Assembly (NCBI RefSeq): GCF_022811665.1
Contig: NZ_CP094529.1
Coordinates: forward strand, 1,922,001 to 1,986,000
Direction of reading: 5' to 3'
DNA: 64,000 nucleotides
Origin: Chryseobacterium oryzae
Lineage (GTDB): Bacteria; Bacteroidota; Bacteroidia; Flavobacteriales; Weeksellaceae
The position numbers were made by a program, and so were the translations under genes. This document shows, piece after piece, positions 28,449-38,145 of the stretch (its first letter is position 1; each line of letters starts with the position of its first letter). The notes under the pieces were generated by a model that was not told where the DNA came from, did not search any database, and worked only from the letters and a program-made list of their open reading frames with translations.

Positions 28449-29435
28449 TTATTTATCTAATTTCGGCTTGTAGCCTGCTTTGTTGAATATATCTGTTGCA
28501 TCCATTTTCAAAAAATCGGTAAGTTTTATCTCCGGATTTTTTTTTAGGAATTCTTTACATATTTGCCAACCGGTGTACACTCCCACCATTGGAGAAGATT
28601 CATTATCTATTTCTGTATAAAATTTCGAAAAAGGTCCCGGATTGATGAAACGGTCTACCAAACGATGATCGTCACCAAAAATTAGATTATTCTCTACAAA
28701 ATAATTGTAAATATTAGCTTCATTGGTTACAGCCCAATTGTATTGCTTTTGATCGTAATCCATTTTAAGGTAATTCGGCAAATCGGGAAGAAAAGCATCC
28801 TGAAGAATCATCATTTTCCCGTTATAAACCAATAAATCTACAAATTTCTGATGATCCGGAGAGAAAGGAACAATTTTCTCAATAAAAACCTTAGAAACTT
28901 TTGGAATAATATTGTTGGGGTTCATTGATTTTTGAAAATACTCTTCCAAGCCTTTATAATTAGGATTTTTATACCCCATAAATCCGGAAATATCAATAAA
29001 CAGAAAATTGGTTTTCTCATCATACAGAATAGGATTCTGAATCATCTGTAAGCTTGATGAAAACAAAAATACTTTGGGATTTTTAAAATCCGGAAAATAG
29101 TATTTAATATGCGAAAATAAATCCTGAAGATCTTTTTCTAATTTTGCCTGATCTATTTTAGAAGCAGCTTCTTTATAGATCTTAATTTCATCAGCATTCA
29201 CTTTATTTTTAGCAAAATCCGCATCCGAAACGGTACCCTGAAACCAAGGAAACTGAGCTTTAAATTTCTCCAGCGGAATATTAGGATCATAAAACATTTT
29301 AGAAAGATCCGTAATCTGCACTTTTTCAGCAGGATTTTTGATCTCTACTTTCCATTGTGCTTCCTCTTCCTTTTTACAGGAATTCAAACTAAATACTAAT
29401 GCCGCAGATATAATAGCAATTTTAAAAATCTTCAT
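28449..29435 (-). CDS. gldB: Gliding motility lipoprotein GldB
   Basis: A 328-residue lipoprotein. The signal peptide ends in the lipobox SLNSC (Cys20), followed by a charged KKEEE stretch. FLFIDISGFMGYKNPNYKGLEEYF and the TGWQICKEFLKKNPE segment are typical of GldB. In Flavobacterium johnsoniae GldB is needed for gliding and linked to T9SS-dependent surface proteins. It is transcribed with gldC and divergently from nadE. The C-terminal two thirds have a metalloprotease-like overall layout in the family but no clear HExxH here. Confidence 0.92.
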   Translation of the reverse strand: MKIFKIAIISAALVFSLNSCKKEEEAQWKVEIKNPAEKVQITDLSKMFYDPNIPLEKFKAQFPWFQGTVSDADFAKNKVNADEIKIYKEAASKIDQAKLEKDLQDLFSHIKYYFPDFKNPKVFLFSSSLQMIQNPILYDEKTNFLFIDISGFMGYKNPNYKGLEEYFQKSMNPNNIIPKVSKVFIEKIVPFSPDHQKFVDLLVYNGKMMILQDAFLPDLPNYLKMDYDQKQYNWAVTNEANIYNYFVENNLIFGDDHRLVDRFINPGPFSKFYTEIDNESSPMVGVYTGWQICKEFLKKNPEIKLTDFLKMDATDIFNKAGYKPKLDK

Positions 29436-29666
29436 TATTTTTACATGAAATTTAGGTTTACAAAAATAAGGATATAAATATAAAATCTTGTGGGAAAAGT
29501 TTTTTTTGTACTCAAAGAATTATATTTACTGAATTAAAGGAAAAAAAACAAAGGAAACCATTCCTCAACCAAACTAGCATTTTAAGGTTACCACCGAATT
29601 TAATTAAAAAGAAAAAATATTCGTTTGGTGTGAAATAAAAATATCAAAAAAAATAATAAACAATCA

Positions 29667-30458
29667 ATGCAAACACAAAAAGTAATAGACCATATTGTAA
29701 AATGGTTGAAAGATTATGCTGAAAAAGCGAATGTAAAAGGATATGTTCTCGGCGTTTCAGGAGGTGTAGATTCTGGTGTTGTATCTACACTTTGTGCAAT
29801 GACAGGGCTTGAAGTTCTTCTTCTGGAAATGCCTATCCGCCAAAAAGAAGATCAGGTGAACCGAGCAAAAGAGCATATTGAAGATCTGAAAAAAAGATTC
29901 CCTAACGTTCAGGGAGAAACCATCAACCTTACTCCGGTTTTCGAAACATTTGAAGATATCGTAGAAAATCATGTTGAAGGCAGATGGAGCAACAATCTTG
30001 CTTTAGCCAACACAAGATCGCGCTTCAGAATGGTTACGCTATATTATTTCGGACAGCTTCACCAGCTTTTGGTTTGTGGAACCGGGAATAAAGTTGAAGA
30101 TTTCGGCATCGGTTTTTACACTAAATATGGTGATGGAGGTGTAGATGTTTCCCCTATCGCAGATCTTTATAAAACTGAAGTCTATGAATTGGCTAGAGCT
30201 TTAAATCTTATTGAAAGTATTCAAAATGCTATCCCAACAGACGGATTATGGGATGCGGAAAGAACAGACGAAGACCAAATTGGTGCTACATACCCAGAAC
30301 TTGAAAAGATACAGAAAGAATACGGAACTAAAACTGCCGAAGATTACGAAGGACGCGACAAAGAAGTTTTCCTTATTTTCGACAGAATGCACAAAGCTGC
30401 AAAACACAAAATGATGCCTATCCCGATTTGTGATATTGATGAAGACTGGAGAAATTAA
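29667..30458 (+). CDS. nadE: NAD+ synthetase, ammonia-dependent type
   Basis: ATP-dependent amidation of nicotinate adenine dinucleotide to NAD+. The 263-residue protein has the ATP-pyrophosphatase P-loop GVSGGVDSG near residue 28, and NLALANTRSRFRMVTLYYFG, GTGNKVEDFGIGFYTKYGDGGVDVSPIADLYKTEVY are characteristic of NadE. There is no N-terminal nitrilase (glutaminase) domain, so ammonia is the expected nitrogen donor. It sits divergent from gldB-gldC across a 231-base region. Confidence 0.95.
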   Translation: MQTQKVIDHIVKWLKDYAEKANVKGYVLGVSGGVDSGVVSTLCAMTGLEVLLLEMPIRQKEDQVNRAKEHIEDLKKRFPNVQGETINLTPVFETFEDIVENHVEGRWSNNLALANTRSRFRMVTLYYFGQLHQLLVCGTGNKVEDFGIGFYTKYGDGGVDVSPIADLYKTEVYELARALNLIESIQNAIPTDGLWDAERTDEDQIGATYPELEKIQKEYGTKTAEDYEGRDKEVFLIFDRMHKAAKHKMMPIPICDIDEDWRN

Positions 30459-30476
30459 ATTCACCCTACCTATAAA

Positions 30477-30520
30477 CAAAAATATCAATGCGATTCTGCA
30501 TTGATATTTTTGTTTTTTTT
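30477..30520 (+). terminator. Bidirectional terminator between nadE and hemB
   Basis: A 15-bp perfect stem, 30477-30491 with 30498-30512 (CAAAAATATCAATGC and its complement), 6-base loop, then eight T. It is the strongest terminator in the window. Confidence 0.92.
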
Positions 30521-30541
30521 AGATTCTTAAATTATTTCATC

Positions 30542-31621
<1,080 letters not shown>

Positions 31622-31650
31622 TTAGTAATTTTTATACAAACAGTTTATTG

Positions 31651-32001
31651 ATGAAGAAATTTTTACTCTTAATTATATTTATTTTCTCCTTTACAGGGTT
31701 TTCCAGCGGAATTAAAGGACAAATTAAAGAGCCTGCGTCATTTTCTCAAAAATCCGATGACGGTGTTCTTACAGCTTATCCTAATCCGGCGAAAGATTTC
31801 CTGATGGTAAAAGCAAAGGATTCCGGGCTTAAAATAAAGACTGTAAGTTTCTATTCTATTTTGGGTACACAAGTTGCAAATTACGTAATTAACAGCAACA
31901 GTGTAGAAATTAATATCCAAAGGTTAAAACCCGGAAAATACCTAATTCGATATATTTTGAGTGATAATACACAAAAAGTTACTCAAATAGTTAAGCAATA
32001 A
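31651..32001 (+). CDS. Very small T9SS-targeted protein, almost only a sorting domain
   Basis: A 116-residue protein. The signal peptide is MKKFLLLIIFIFSFTGFSSG. Roughly 20 residues later, at about residue 40, a complete type A sorting domain begins (LTAYPNPAKDFLMVKAK, VSFYSILGTQVANYV, LKPGKYLIRYIL, VTQIVKQ). There is therefore no separate passenger domain. The frame is open 25 codons further up, but the start chosen follows the promoter and signal peptide. The gene could be a decayed cargo, a decoy or competitor for the sorting machinery, or a short surface peptide; none is proven. It is divergent from hemB and has its own terminator. Confidence 0.85.
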   Translation: MKKFLLLIIFIFSFTGFSSGIKGQIKEPASFSQKSDDGVLTAYPNPAKDFLMVKAKDSGLKIKTVSFYSILGTQVANYVINSNSVEINIQRLKPGKYLIRYILSDNTQKVTQIVKQ

Positions 32002-32007
32002 CAACAT

Positions 32008-32034
32008 AATCCTGATAATCATCAGGATTTTTTA
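32008..32034 (+). terminator. Terminator after the small T9SS protein gene
   Basis: AATCCTGA pairs with TCAGGATT around a 6-base loop, followed by TTTTTA. Confidence 0.85.
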
Positions 32035-32180
32035 TTTGAACCCTTTCAGCTTTAATAATTTAAAACAATTTTAAAATTAAATTATTGAAATAAAGCATTT
32101 TACGTTTTCTCTATTTTCTTTCATATACTTATTGCGTAACTTTCGCATAATTTTTAAACTAATTGTAAAAAAACAATTTC

Positions 32181-33092
32181 ATGCTAAAAGCAGAACACAT
32201 CACTAAAACCTACAATGCAGGAAAGAAAACGGCATTACAAGATTTTAGCATAAACGTTCCCAAAGGTAGCATCTATGGACTTCTCGGTCCTAATGGTGCA
32301 GGAAAAACATCTTTCATTAGAATCATCAACCAAATTACGCAGGCAGATTCAGGTGAAATTTTTATTAACGGTGAAAAACTCAATCCTAATCATATTAAAG
32401 ATATCGGATACATGCCTGAAGAAAGGGGTTTGTATAAAAATATGACGGTTGGAGACCAGCTTCTTTACTTTGGAGAACTGAAAGGCATGAAGAAAAATGA
32501 TGCCTTAAACGAAGCTAAAAAATGGTTCGACAAGCTACATATTGACCAATGGTGGAAGAAAAAACTTTCTGAACTTTCTAAAGGAATGGCTCAGAAAATA
32601 CAGTTTGTGGTTACAGTGCTTCACCGCCCGCATCTTCTAATTCTGGATGAACCTTTTTCGGGTTTCGATCCTGTAAATGCGAACCTCATCAAAGACCAAA
32701 TTATTGAACTCAAAAATAACGGAACCACAATTATTCTGTCTACCCACAGAATGGAAAGTGTAGAAGAAATGTGTGATTATGTAGCTTTAATAAATAATTC
32801 TAAAAAAATAATCGACGGTAAAGTTTTTGACGTTCGAGAAAAATTCAAGAAAAATATATTTGGTGTTACTTTATCCGATTTACAAGAGGATTTATTTCTT
32901 CAATTCAAAGAAAAGTACGGAATTTTCAACATCACCAACGAAAACAATTTGGTTTCTTTCGATCTGAAAAATGAAAACGACCAAAACCTTATTTTATCCG
33001 ACCTCATCAATATAGGAAAAGTAAGATCTTTTGATGAGAAAATCCCAAGTATGAACGAAGTATTTATTAATGCAGTAAGCACTAATTCCTGA
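32181..33092 (+). CDS. ABC transporter ATP-binding protein (NatA-like)
   Basis: A 303-residue ATPase subunit of an ABC-2 type exporter. Walker A GPNGAGKTS, Q-loop YMPEERGLY, signature LSKGMAQKIQF (SGG replaced by SKG) and Walker B LLILDEPFSGFDP are present, with the H-loop STHRM. A DUF4162-type C-terminal domain of about 80 residues follows. It is 3 bases upstream of the permease gene, so they form one transporter. The substrate is unknown; NatAB exports sodium in Bacillus, but homologues export varied compounds. Confidence 0.93.
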   Translation: MLKAEHITKTYNAGKKTALQDFSINVPKGSIYGLLGPNGAGKTSFIRIINQITQADSGEIFINGEKLNPNHIKDIGYMPEERGLYKNMTVGDQLLYFGELKGMKKNDALNEAKKWFDKLHIDQWWKKKLSELSKGMAQKIQFVVTVLHRPHLLILDEPFSGFDPVNANLIKDQIIELKNNGTTIILSTHRMESVEEMCDYVALINNSKKIIDGKVFDVREKFKKNIFGVTLSDLQEDLFLQFKEKYGIFNITNENNLVSFDLKNENDQNLILSDLINIGKVRSFDEKIPSMNEVFINAVSTNS

Positions 33093-33095
33093 TTT

Positions 33096-34406
33096 ATGAA
33101 TAATATTTTTTTAATTACAAAAAGAGAATTTCTTACCCAGGTTAAGAAAAAATCTTTCATCATACTTACGCTTTTGGCTCCCTTAATGATTATTGCTTTT
33201 GGTGCCGTAATTGGGATGATGTTTAAAGCCAACGAATCTCATATTTCGATTCAGGTAGTAGATAACAGCGGGATTTTTAACAACCAGTTGAAATCTGATG
33301 ACAAAATACAGTACGAATTTATCCCTTCCGCTGAAGAGCAATCTAAGCTGAGAACTTTAAAAAGCAATGAAAATCTTGACGGAATTTTAATTTTACCCGC
33401 TTTAGCCTCGAACAATTTCGATGATTTGGAGAAAAACACACGTTTGGTAGTAAACACCAAAATAGGTTTTGATACCAAACAGAGAATCGTATCAGATATT
33501 ACCAATGTTATTAAAAAAGAGAAAATAAAGCAGCTTGGCATAAAAGAGACCCAACTAAATGATCTTGATAAAAATTTCAGTCTTAAAACCATCAATGTAT
33601 CCGAAAACAACAAAGAAGATTCAGATTTAGCACATGGAATTAAGAGCGGACTGAGCATGATTTTGATGTATGTTACATTTATGTTCATCATTATTTACGG
33701 TGTTCGTGTCATGAGAAGCGTTTTAGAGGAAAAGAACAACCGAGTGGTAGAAATCATCATATCTTCTGTAAAACCTTTCGAATTGATGATGGGTAAAATT
33801 TTGGGCGTAACCATGGTTGCACTTACCCAGTTTATCGTTTGGATATCTATGTCTGTAATTGGAGCATTGATATTGAATACGAGCTTCAACTCGGTTCAAA
33901 CCAACATACCTGGAGGAAATGATACACCTTTGAGCAAGTTAGATGTTCCTCAAATTGCTACACAGATTTCTCACGGTTTACTGGAGCTGAATTTCCCTCT
34001 AATTATCTTCGTTTTTATTGTGTACTTTCTTTTAGGATATATTTTTTACAGCTCAGTTTACGCAGCAATCGGTTCGGCAGTAGATAATGAAACAGAAACA
34101 CAGCAATTCACTCTATTTGCTATTTTACCCCTTACTTTGGGTATGTACGGAAGCTTTTCAATATTAAATAATCCGGATGGACCTGTAGGATTTTGGATGT
34201 CTATTATTCCGTTTACGTCTCCTGTTGCAATGATTGCGAGAATTCCTTTTGGTGTTCCAGCATGGGAAATTGCCCTTTCTATTGCATTACTTTTAGGAAC
34301 AACAGTTTTCATGATTTTCTTAGCAGGAAAAATTTACCGAGTAGGAATCTTGATGTACGGAAATAAAGCTACTCTGAAAGAAATTTGGAAATGGATAAAA
34401 AACTGA
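33096..34406 (+). CDS. ABC-2 family transporter permease (NatB-like)
   Basis: A 436-residue membrane protein. One helix near residues 20-45 is followed by a periplasmic domain of about 150 residues and then five to six helices. GVRVMRSVLEEKNNRVVEIIISSVKPFELMMGKILG is the cytoplasmic coupling segment of NatB/YhaP-type permeases. It functions with the ATPase gene directly upstream (3-base gap). The SDR gene 53 bases downstream may be in the same transcript, but a shared role is not evident. Confidence 0.92.
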   Translation: MNNIFLITKREFLTQVKKKSFIILTLLAPLMIIAFGAVIGMMFKANESHISIQVVDNSGIFNNQLKSDDKIQYEFIPSAEEQSKLRTLKSNENLDGILILPALASNNFDDLEKNTRLVVNTKIGFDTKQRIVSDITNVIKKEKIKQLGIKETQLNDLDKNFSLKTINVSENNKEDSDLAHGIKSGLSMILMYVTFMFIIIYGVRVMRSVLEEKNNRVVEIIISSVKPFELMMGKILGVTMVALTQFIVWISMSVIGALILNTSFNSVQTNIPGGNDTPLSKLDVPQIATQISHGLLELNFPLIIFVFIVYFLLGYIFYSSVYAAIGSAVDNETETQQFTLFAILPLTLGMYGSFSILNNPDGPVGFWMSIIPFTSPVAMIARIPFGVPAWEIALSIALLLGTTVFMIFLAGKIYRVGILMYGNKATLKEIWKWIKN

Positions 34407-34459
34407 TTTTTTTGAAATTAAAAATCATGTTTAGTAAATTTGCACAATAAAAAGTTATT

Positions 34460-35173
34460 ATGAATATACAAGGTAAAAATGCCATTATTACTGGTGGTGG
34501 CAGAGGTTTAGGCAAAGCAGTTGCTTTAATTTTGGCTCATGAAGGAGTAAACATCGGGATTACCGGCAGAAATGAAGAAAACCTAAAAATGACCGTAGAC
34601 GAACTGCAACAGATTGGCGTTAATGCTTATTATTCAGTTTTCAGTATGGATAATGAAATTCAGGTGAAAGCAGGATTAGAATCTCTTATCGAACAATTGG
34701 GAAGTGTAGATATTCTAATTAACAATGCAGGGATCGGAGATTTTGGATCTATAGAAGATATGCCGGTAGAAACATGGGAGCAAGTGATAAAAACAAATCT
34801 TTTTGGAGTGTATTACGCGTCAAAAACAGTTCATCCTTTTATGAAAGAAAAAGGAGAAGGTGACATTATCAATGTATCTTCTACAGCAGGTTTAAAGGGC
34901 GGCCCCAATATGTCTGCCTATGCAGCATCGAAAGCAGCCGTAATCTCATTATCTCAATCTATGATGGCAGAATGGAGAAAGCAAAACATCCGGGTTATCA
35001 CTTTAACACCTAGTACAATTGCATCGGATATGTCTATTCAGGGAGGTCTCACCGATGGAAATCCTGAAAAGGTTCTTCAACCTGAAGATTTTGCAGAATG
35101 GGTACGAGATATTCTAAAAATGAACAGACGAGCCCTTATTGCTAATGGATCCATCTTTTCTACTAATCCTTAA
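34460..35173 (+). CDS. Short-chain dehydrogenase/reductase (FabG-like)
   Basis: A 237-residue NAD(P)-dependent oxidoreductase of the classical SDR family. The cofactor motif is GGGRGLGKA, NNAG is at about residue 89, and the catalytic Ser-Tyr-Lys set is in SSTAGLKGG and YAASK. These enzymes are often annotated 3-oxoacyl-ACP reductase, but the gene is not with other fab genes, so the substrate is open. It follows the ABC permease and ends in a strong terminator. Confidence 0.9.
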   Translation: MNIQGKNAIITGGGRGLGKAVALILAHEGVNIGITGRNEENLKMTVDELQQIGVNAYYSVFSMDNEIQVKAGLESLIEQLGSVDILINNAGIGDFGSIEDMPVETWEQVIKTNLFGVYYASKTVHPFMKEKGEGDIINVSSTAGLKGGPNMSAYAASKAAVISLSQSMMAEWRKQNIRVITLTPSTIASDMSIQGGLTDGNPEKVLQPEDFAEWVRDILKMNRRALIANGSIFSTNP

Positions 35174-35180
35174 AAAAACA

Positions 35181-35208
35181 AAACCAGCTTTCGAGCTGGT
35201 TTTTTTGT
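35181..35208 (+). terminator. Terminator after the SDR gene
   Basis: AAACCAGCT pairs with AGCTGGTTT (4-base loop), followed by TTTT. The AraC gene converges from the right and its 3' end lies only 5 bases beyond, so the hairpin probably serves both genes. Confidence 0.85.
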
Positions 35209-35212
35209 ATAT

Positions 35213-36136
35213 TTAATCCTTTGAAATCTTTTTACTCTGAAAAATTTTCGGAGTAATTCCTTCCATTTGTCTGAAAACACGAATAAAATAATTCATATCC
35301 GAAAAACCTGTACTGTAAGCCACTTCTCCTACCGAATGATTTTGCTTTAATAATTCTTTGGCTCTCTTTATTCTTTCCTGGACAATAAATTCGTTGGGTG
35401 AGATCCCTAATTCTTCTTTAAACATTTTAAAAAAGTTAGACTTACTTACATAAGCCATTTTTGCTATAGAATCTACAGATAGTTTCAGATGAAGATTTTT
35501 CTTGATGTAATCTGCTACAAAACCTATTCTCGATTTATTTTTCAAAGTATTTTTCTCCACAAGATTTCTTGCCTGAGTCTGCATGAGTCTTATTAACAGC
35601 TCTTTTAATGCAAAATCTGCGATTACATCTTTATAAGAATTGTCATCCATTGCAATTCTCATAATATTATTGGTTGCAGAAGCCAGAGATTTGTTGTTGA
35701 GAAGATAAAATTCATTCAGAGAAATATTCCATTGAGAAGAATCATCCACCTTTGCAGCATTAAAATTGAGATGATCCAAAGCTTGCTGTACAAATTCGGG
35801 ATTCAAAGTGAGAGAAATACACTGTGAAGCATCATCATCAGCTTCAGGAAAATCAATCACCATAGTTTCGCCAGGAGCAACCAAAACACTTTCTCCTGGA
35901 AGATATTCAAAATAATTGGTTTTATTTTCAAGTTTCATCCATTTCTTCCCTCTCAACATTCCTGTAAAAGCTAAGTCTTCAAAATGCAGTTTTACATTAT
36001 ACGCACTCCTGTGGGTTTCATAAATGCTAAATTCACAATTATTTAAACTGAATTTAGTTTGGTTTTCTACCAATGTATTCAGTTTACTTTCTTGTGTCAG
36101 ATTGGGTTTGATGAGCTGAAATCTGTTTTGGTTCAT
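35213..36136 (-). CDS. AraC-family transcriptional regulator
   Basis: A 307-residue regulator. The N-terminal ~190 residues form a cupin-like sensing domain (FEYLPGESVLVAPGETMVIDFP), and the C-terminal ~100 residues are the double HTH (LSVDSIAKMAYVSKSNFFKMFKEELGISPNEFIVQERIKRAKELL ... VGEVAYSTGFSDMNYFIRVFRQMEGITP). It diverges from the aldehyde dehydrogenase gene and faces paired direct repeats in the shared upstream region, so it most likely controls the aldehyde/alcohol genes. The N-terminal domain type is the AraC_N group seen next to aldehyde dehydrogenases. Confidence 0.93.
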   Translation of the reverse strand: MNQNRFQLIKPNLTQESKLNTLVENQTKFSLNNCEFSIYETHRSAYNVKLHFEDLAFTGMLRGKKWMKLENKTNYFEYLPGESVLVAPGETMVIDFPEADDDASQCISLTLNPEFVQQALDHLNFNAAKVDDSSQWNISLNEFYLLNNKSLASATNNIMRIAMDDNSYKDVIADFALKELLIRLMQTQARNLVEKNTLKNKSRIGFVADYIKKNLHLKLSVDSIAKMAYVSKSNFFKMFKEELGISPNEFIVQERIKRAKELLKQNHSVGEVAYSTGFSDMNYFIRVFRQMEGITPKIFQSKKISKD

Positions 36137-36164
36137 TATAGAAGATTTTAAAATCTCGTATTTC

Positions 36165-36172
36165 CAAATATA
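36165..36172 (-). promoter_or_regulatory. Putative -7 element for the AraC-family gene
   Basis: On the minus strand TATATTTG fits TAnnTTTG, 29 bases upstream of the ATG. No good -33 TTG was seen at the usual spacing. Confidence 0.35.
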
Positions 36173-36206
36173 ATGATTTTTAAAAAACAGAATGAATATA
36201 AATTTC

Positions 36207-36236
36207 CTTAAAAAATCTTAAAAAGTCTTAAAAAGA
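36207..36236. repeat. Three tandem 10-bp repeats (CTTAAAAAnn)
   Basis: CTTAAAAAAT, CTTAAAAAGT and CTTAAAAAGA follow one another directly, so the A-tracts are spaced by exactly 10 bp, one helical turn. Such phased A-tracts bend DNA. They lie between the AraC gene and the paired operator-like repeats. Confidence 0.8.
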
Positions 36237-36238
36237 TA

Positions 36239-36269
36239 ATTATCCTATTTTTTTGGACGATTATCCTAT
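36239..36269. promoter_or_regulatory. Paired direct repeats ATTATCCTAT, likely AraC-type operator
   Basis: ATTATCCTAT occurs at 36239-36248 and again at 36260-36269, same orientation, with 21 bp between starts (two helical turns). That is the arrangement expected for an AraC-family dimer or two HTH contacts. The site is 75-105 bases upstream of the aldehyde dehydrogenase start. Confidence 0.6.
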
Positions 36270-36343
36270 GACATTTATCACATTAACTTCTAGATTAGCA
36301 ATAATAAATGTTAATTGAATATTAATTAAAAAAAGTGAATAAT

Positions 36344-37873
36344 ATGAGCACAACAGCAGAACAAACCCAGAATTCATCGACTTTGGCGTGGCCTGAGTTT
36401 AAATCTAAATATGATAACTATATCGGAGGAAAATTTGTTCCGTCATTGGGCGGACAATATTTTGATGTTGTTTCACCGATAAATGGGGAAGTTTTCACTC
36501 AAGCAGCACATTCTAATAAAGAAGATTTGGATGCAGCTGTTAATGCAGCTTCAGAAGCTTTCAAAACTTGGAAAGATACCTCTCCAACAGAGCGTAGCAT
36601 CATTCTGAACAAAATTGCAGACAGAATGGAGCAAAATCTTGAGTACATTGCAACTGTAGAAACTATTGATAATGGTAAAGCAGTAAGAGAAACTTTAGCT
36701 GCAGATATCCCTTTGGCGATTGACCATTTCAGATATTTTGCTTCGGTAATCAGAGCAGAAGAAGGATCTCATAATGAGTTAGATAAAGATACGGTATCAT
36801 TAATCGTACACGAACCGCTTGGAGTAATCGCACAGATTATTCCTTGGAATTTCCCAATCCTTATGGCCGTTTGGAAACTGGCTCCGGCTCTTGCTGCTGG
36901 TAACTGCGTAGTTTTGAAACCGGCAGAAAGTACTCCTATCTCTATTATGGTTTTAATGGAATTGATTGGTGATTTGCTACCTGCAGGTGTTATAAACATC
37001 GTAAATGGTTTCGGTGCCGAATTAGGAAGACCTTTGGTAACCAATCCAAAAGTAGCTAAAGCAGCGTTTACCGGTTCTACAGCAACAGGACGTATGGTGA
37101 TGCAGTATGCTACAGAAAATATCATTCCTGTAACTTTAGAATTAGGTGGAAAATCGCCTAACATTTTCTTCAATTCTGTTATGGATGCAGACGACGAATT
37201 TTTAGATAAAGCTATCGAAGGAGCTGTTCTTTTTGCCTTGAACCAAGGTGAAATCTGTACATGTCCTTCAAGATTATTGGTTCAGGAAGATATTGCAGAC
37301 GCTTTCATTGCAAGAGTAGTTGAAAGAACAGAGGCTATCAAAGTCGGAAATCCACTAGATAAAACAGTAATGATGGGAGCTCAGGCTTCAAAAATTCAAA
37401 AAGATAAAATTGAAGGTTACTTAAAGTTAGGTAAAGAAGAAGGTGCAGAAGTGCTTACCGGAGGAGAAGCTAATAACATCGAAGGTTTCGAAAACGGTTT
37501 TTACATCAAGCCAACCATCTTCAAAGGAAACAACAAGATGAGAATCTTCCAGGAAGAGATCTTCGGTCCGGTTGTAGCGTTTACCACTTTCAAAGACGAA
37601 GCAGAAGCTTTAGAAATTGCAAACGATACCATTTATGGTCTTGGAGCAGGGGTTTGGACAAGAGATGCGCATCAGTTATACCAAATTCCGCGTCATGTAG
37701 AAGCAGGAAGAGTTTGGGTTAACCAATATCACGCTTACCCTGCAGGTGCACCTTTCGGAGGTTACAAGCAATCAGGAATCGGTAGAGAAAATCACAAAAT
37801 GATGTTAGACCATTATCGTCAGACTAAAAACATGTTGATTTCTTACAACAAAAACAAATTAGGATTCTTCTAA
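36344..37873 (+). CDS. Aldehyde dehydrogenase, NAD-dependent
   Basis: A 509-residue aldehyde dehydrogenase of the ExaC/AldA type. The catalytic Glu is in TLELGGKSPNI and the nucleophile Cys is in NQGEICTCPSR. The cofactor segment FTGSTATGRMVM and the C-terminal PFGGYKQSGIGREN are conserved. It probably oxidises acetaldehyde or similar short aldehydes to acids. The ATG at 36344 is preferred to a GTG three codons upstream. With the alcohol dehydrogenase and DUF779 genes downstream and the AraC gene upstream, it forms an alcohol-to-acid pathway. Confidence 0.94.
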   Translation: MSTTAEQTQNSSTLAWPEFKSKYDNYIGGKFVPSLGGQYFDVVSPINGEVFTQAAHSNKEDLDAAVNAASEAFKTWKDTSPTERSIILNKIADRMEQNLEYIATVETIDNGKAVRETLAADIPLAIDHFRYFASVIRAEEGSHNELDKDTVSLIVHEPLGVIAQIIPWNFPILMAVWKLAPALAAGNCVVLKPAESTPISIMVLMELIGDLLPAGVINIVNGFGAELGRPLVTNPKVAKAAFTGSTATGRMVMQYATENIIPVTLELGGKSPNIFFNSVMDADDEFLDKAIEGAVLFALNQGEICTCPSRLLVQEDIADAFIARVVERTEAIKVGNPLDKTVMMGAQASKIQKDKIEGYLKLGKEEGAEVLTGGEANNIEGFENGFYIKPTIFKGNNKMRIFQEEIFGPVVAFTTFKDEAEALEIANDTIYGLGAGVWTRDAHQLYQIPRHVEAGRVWVNQYHAYPAGAPFGGYKQSGIGRENHKMMLDHYRQTKNMLISYNKNKLGFF

Positions 37874-37925
37874 AAAACACTTGTTATATATATTAGGGGC
37901 GTGCCCCTTTGTTTTCCAAAACTAA

Positions 37926-37959
37926 AAAACCTCATAGGTTTTTAAACCTATGAGGTTTT
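37926..37959 (+). terminator. Long hairpin after the aldehyde dehydrogenase gene
   Basis: A 16-bp perfect inverted repeat (AAAACCTCATAGGTTT with its complement) and a 2-base centre. The T run inside the right arm makes it a likely terminator, possibly partial because the alcohol dehydrogenase gene follows. Confidence 0.75.
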
Positions 37960-37970
37960 CCCCAAGCAAA

Positions 37971-38075
37971 AACAAGCGGGTCGGGCTTTTCAGGGCTCCA
38001 CTACGTTTCGGTGCTTCGCTACGCTACGCACTGGCTTGTTCCTCGCCACCCTTACAATCCCTCACGCAATTACGT
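37971..38075. repeat. GC-rich intergenic element
   Basis: A stretch clearly richer in GC than its surroundings (34 of 60 bases at 37981-38040). It is bounded by AACAAGC (37971-37977) and GCTTGTT (38034-38040), with CGCTACGCTACGC inside. No ORF with family features was recognised. It resembles dispersed repeat sequences of flavobacterial intergenic regions, but a copy elsewhere cannot be shown from this window. Confidence 0.5.
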
Positions 38076-38145
38076 ACAGAGCATTCAAAAATAATTAATT
38101 CTAATCATTAATTAAAGAAATCTAATCCTTAAATAAATAGTAATT

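Noticed and set aside
33251..33691. 146-codon open frame on the minus strand
   Set aside because: Antisense to the ABC permease gene; composition is that of a mirror frame of a membrane protein.
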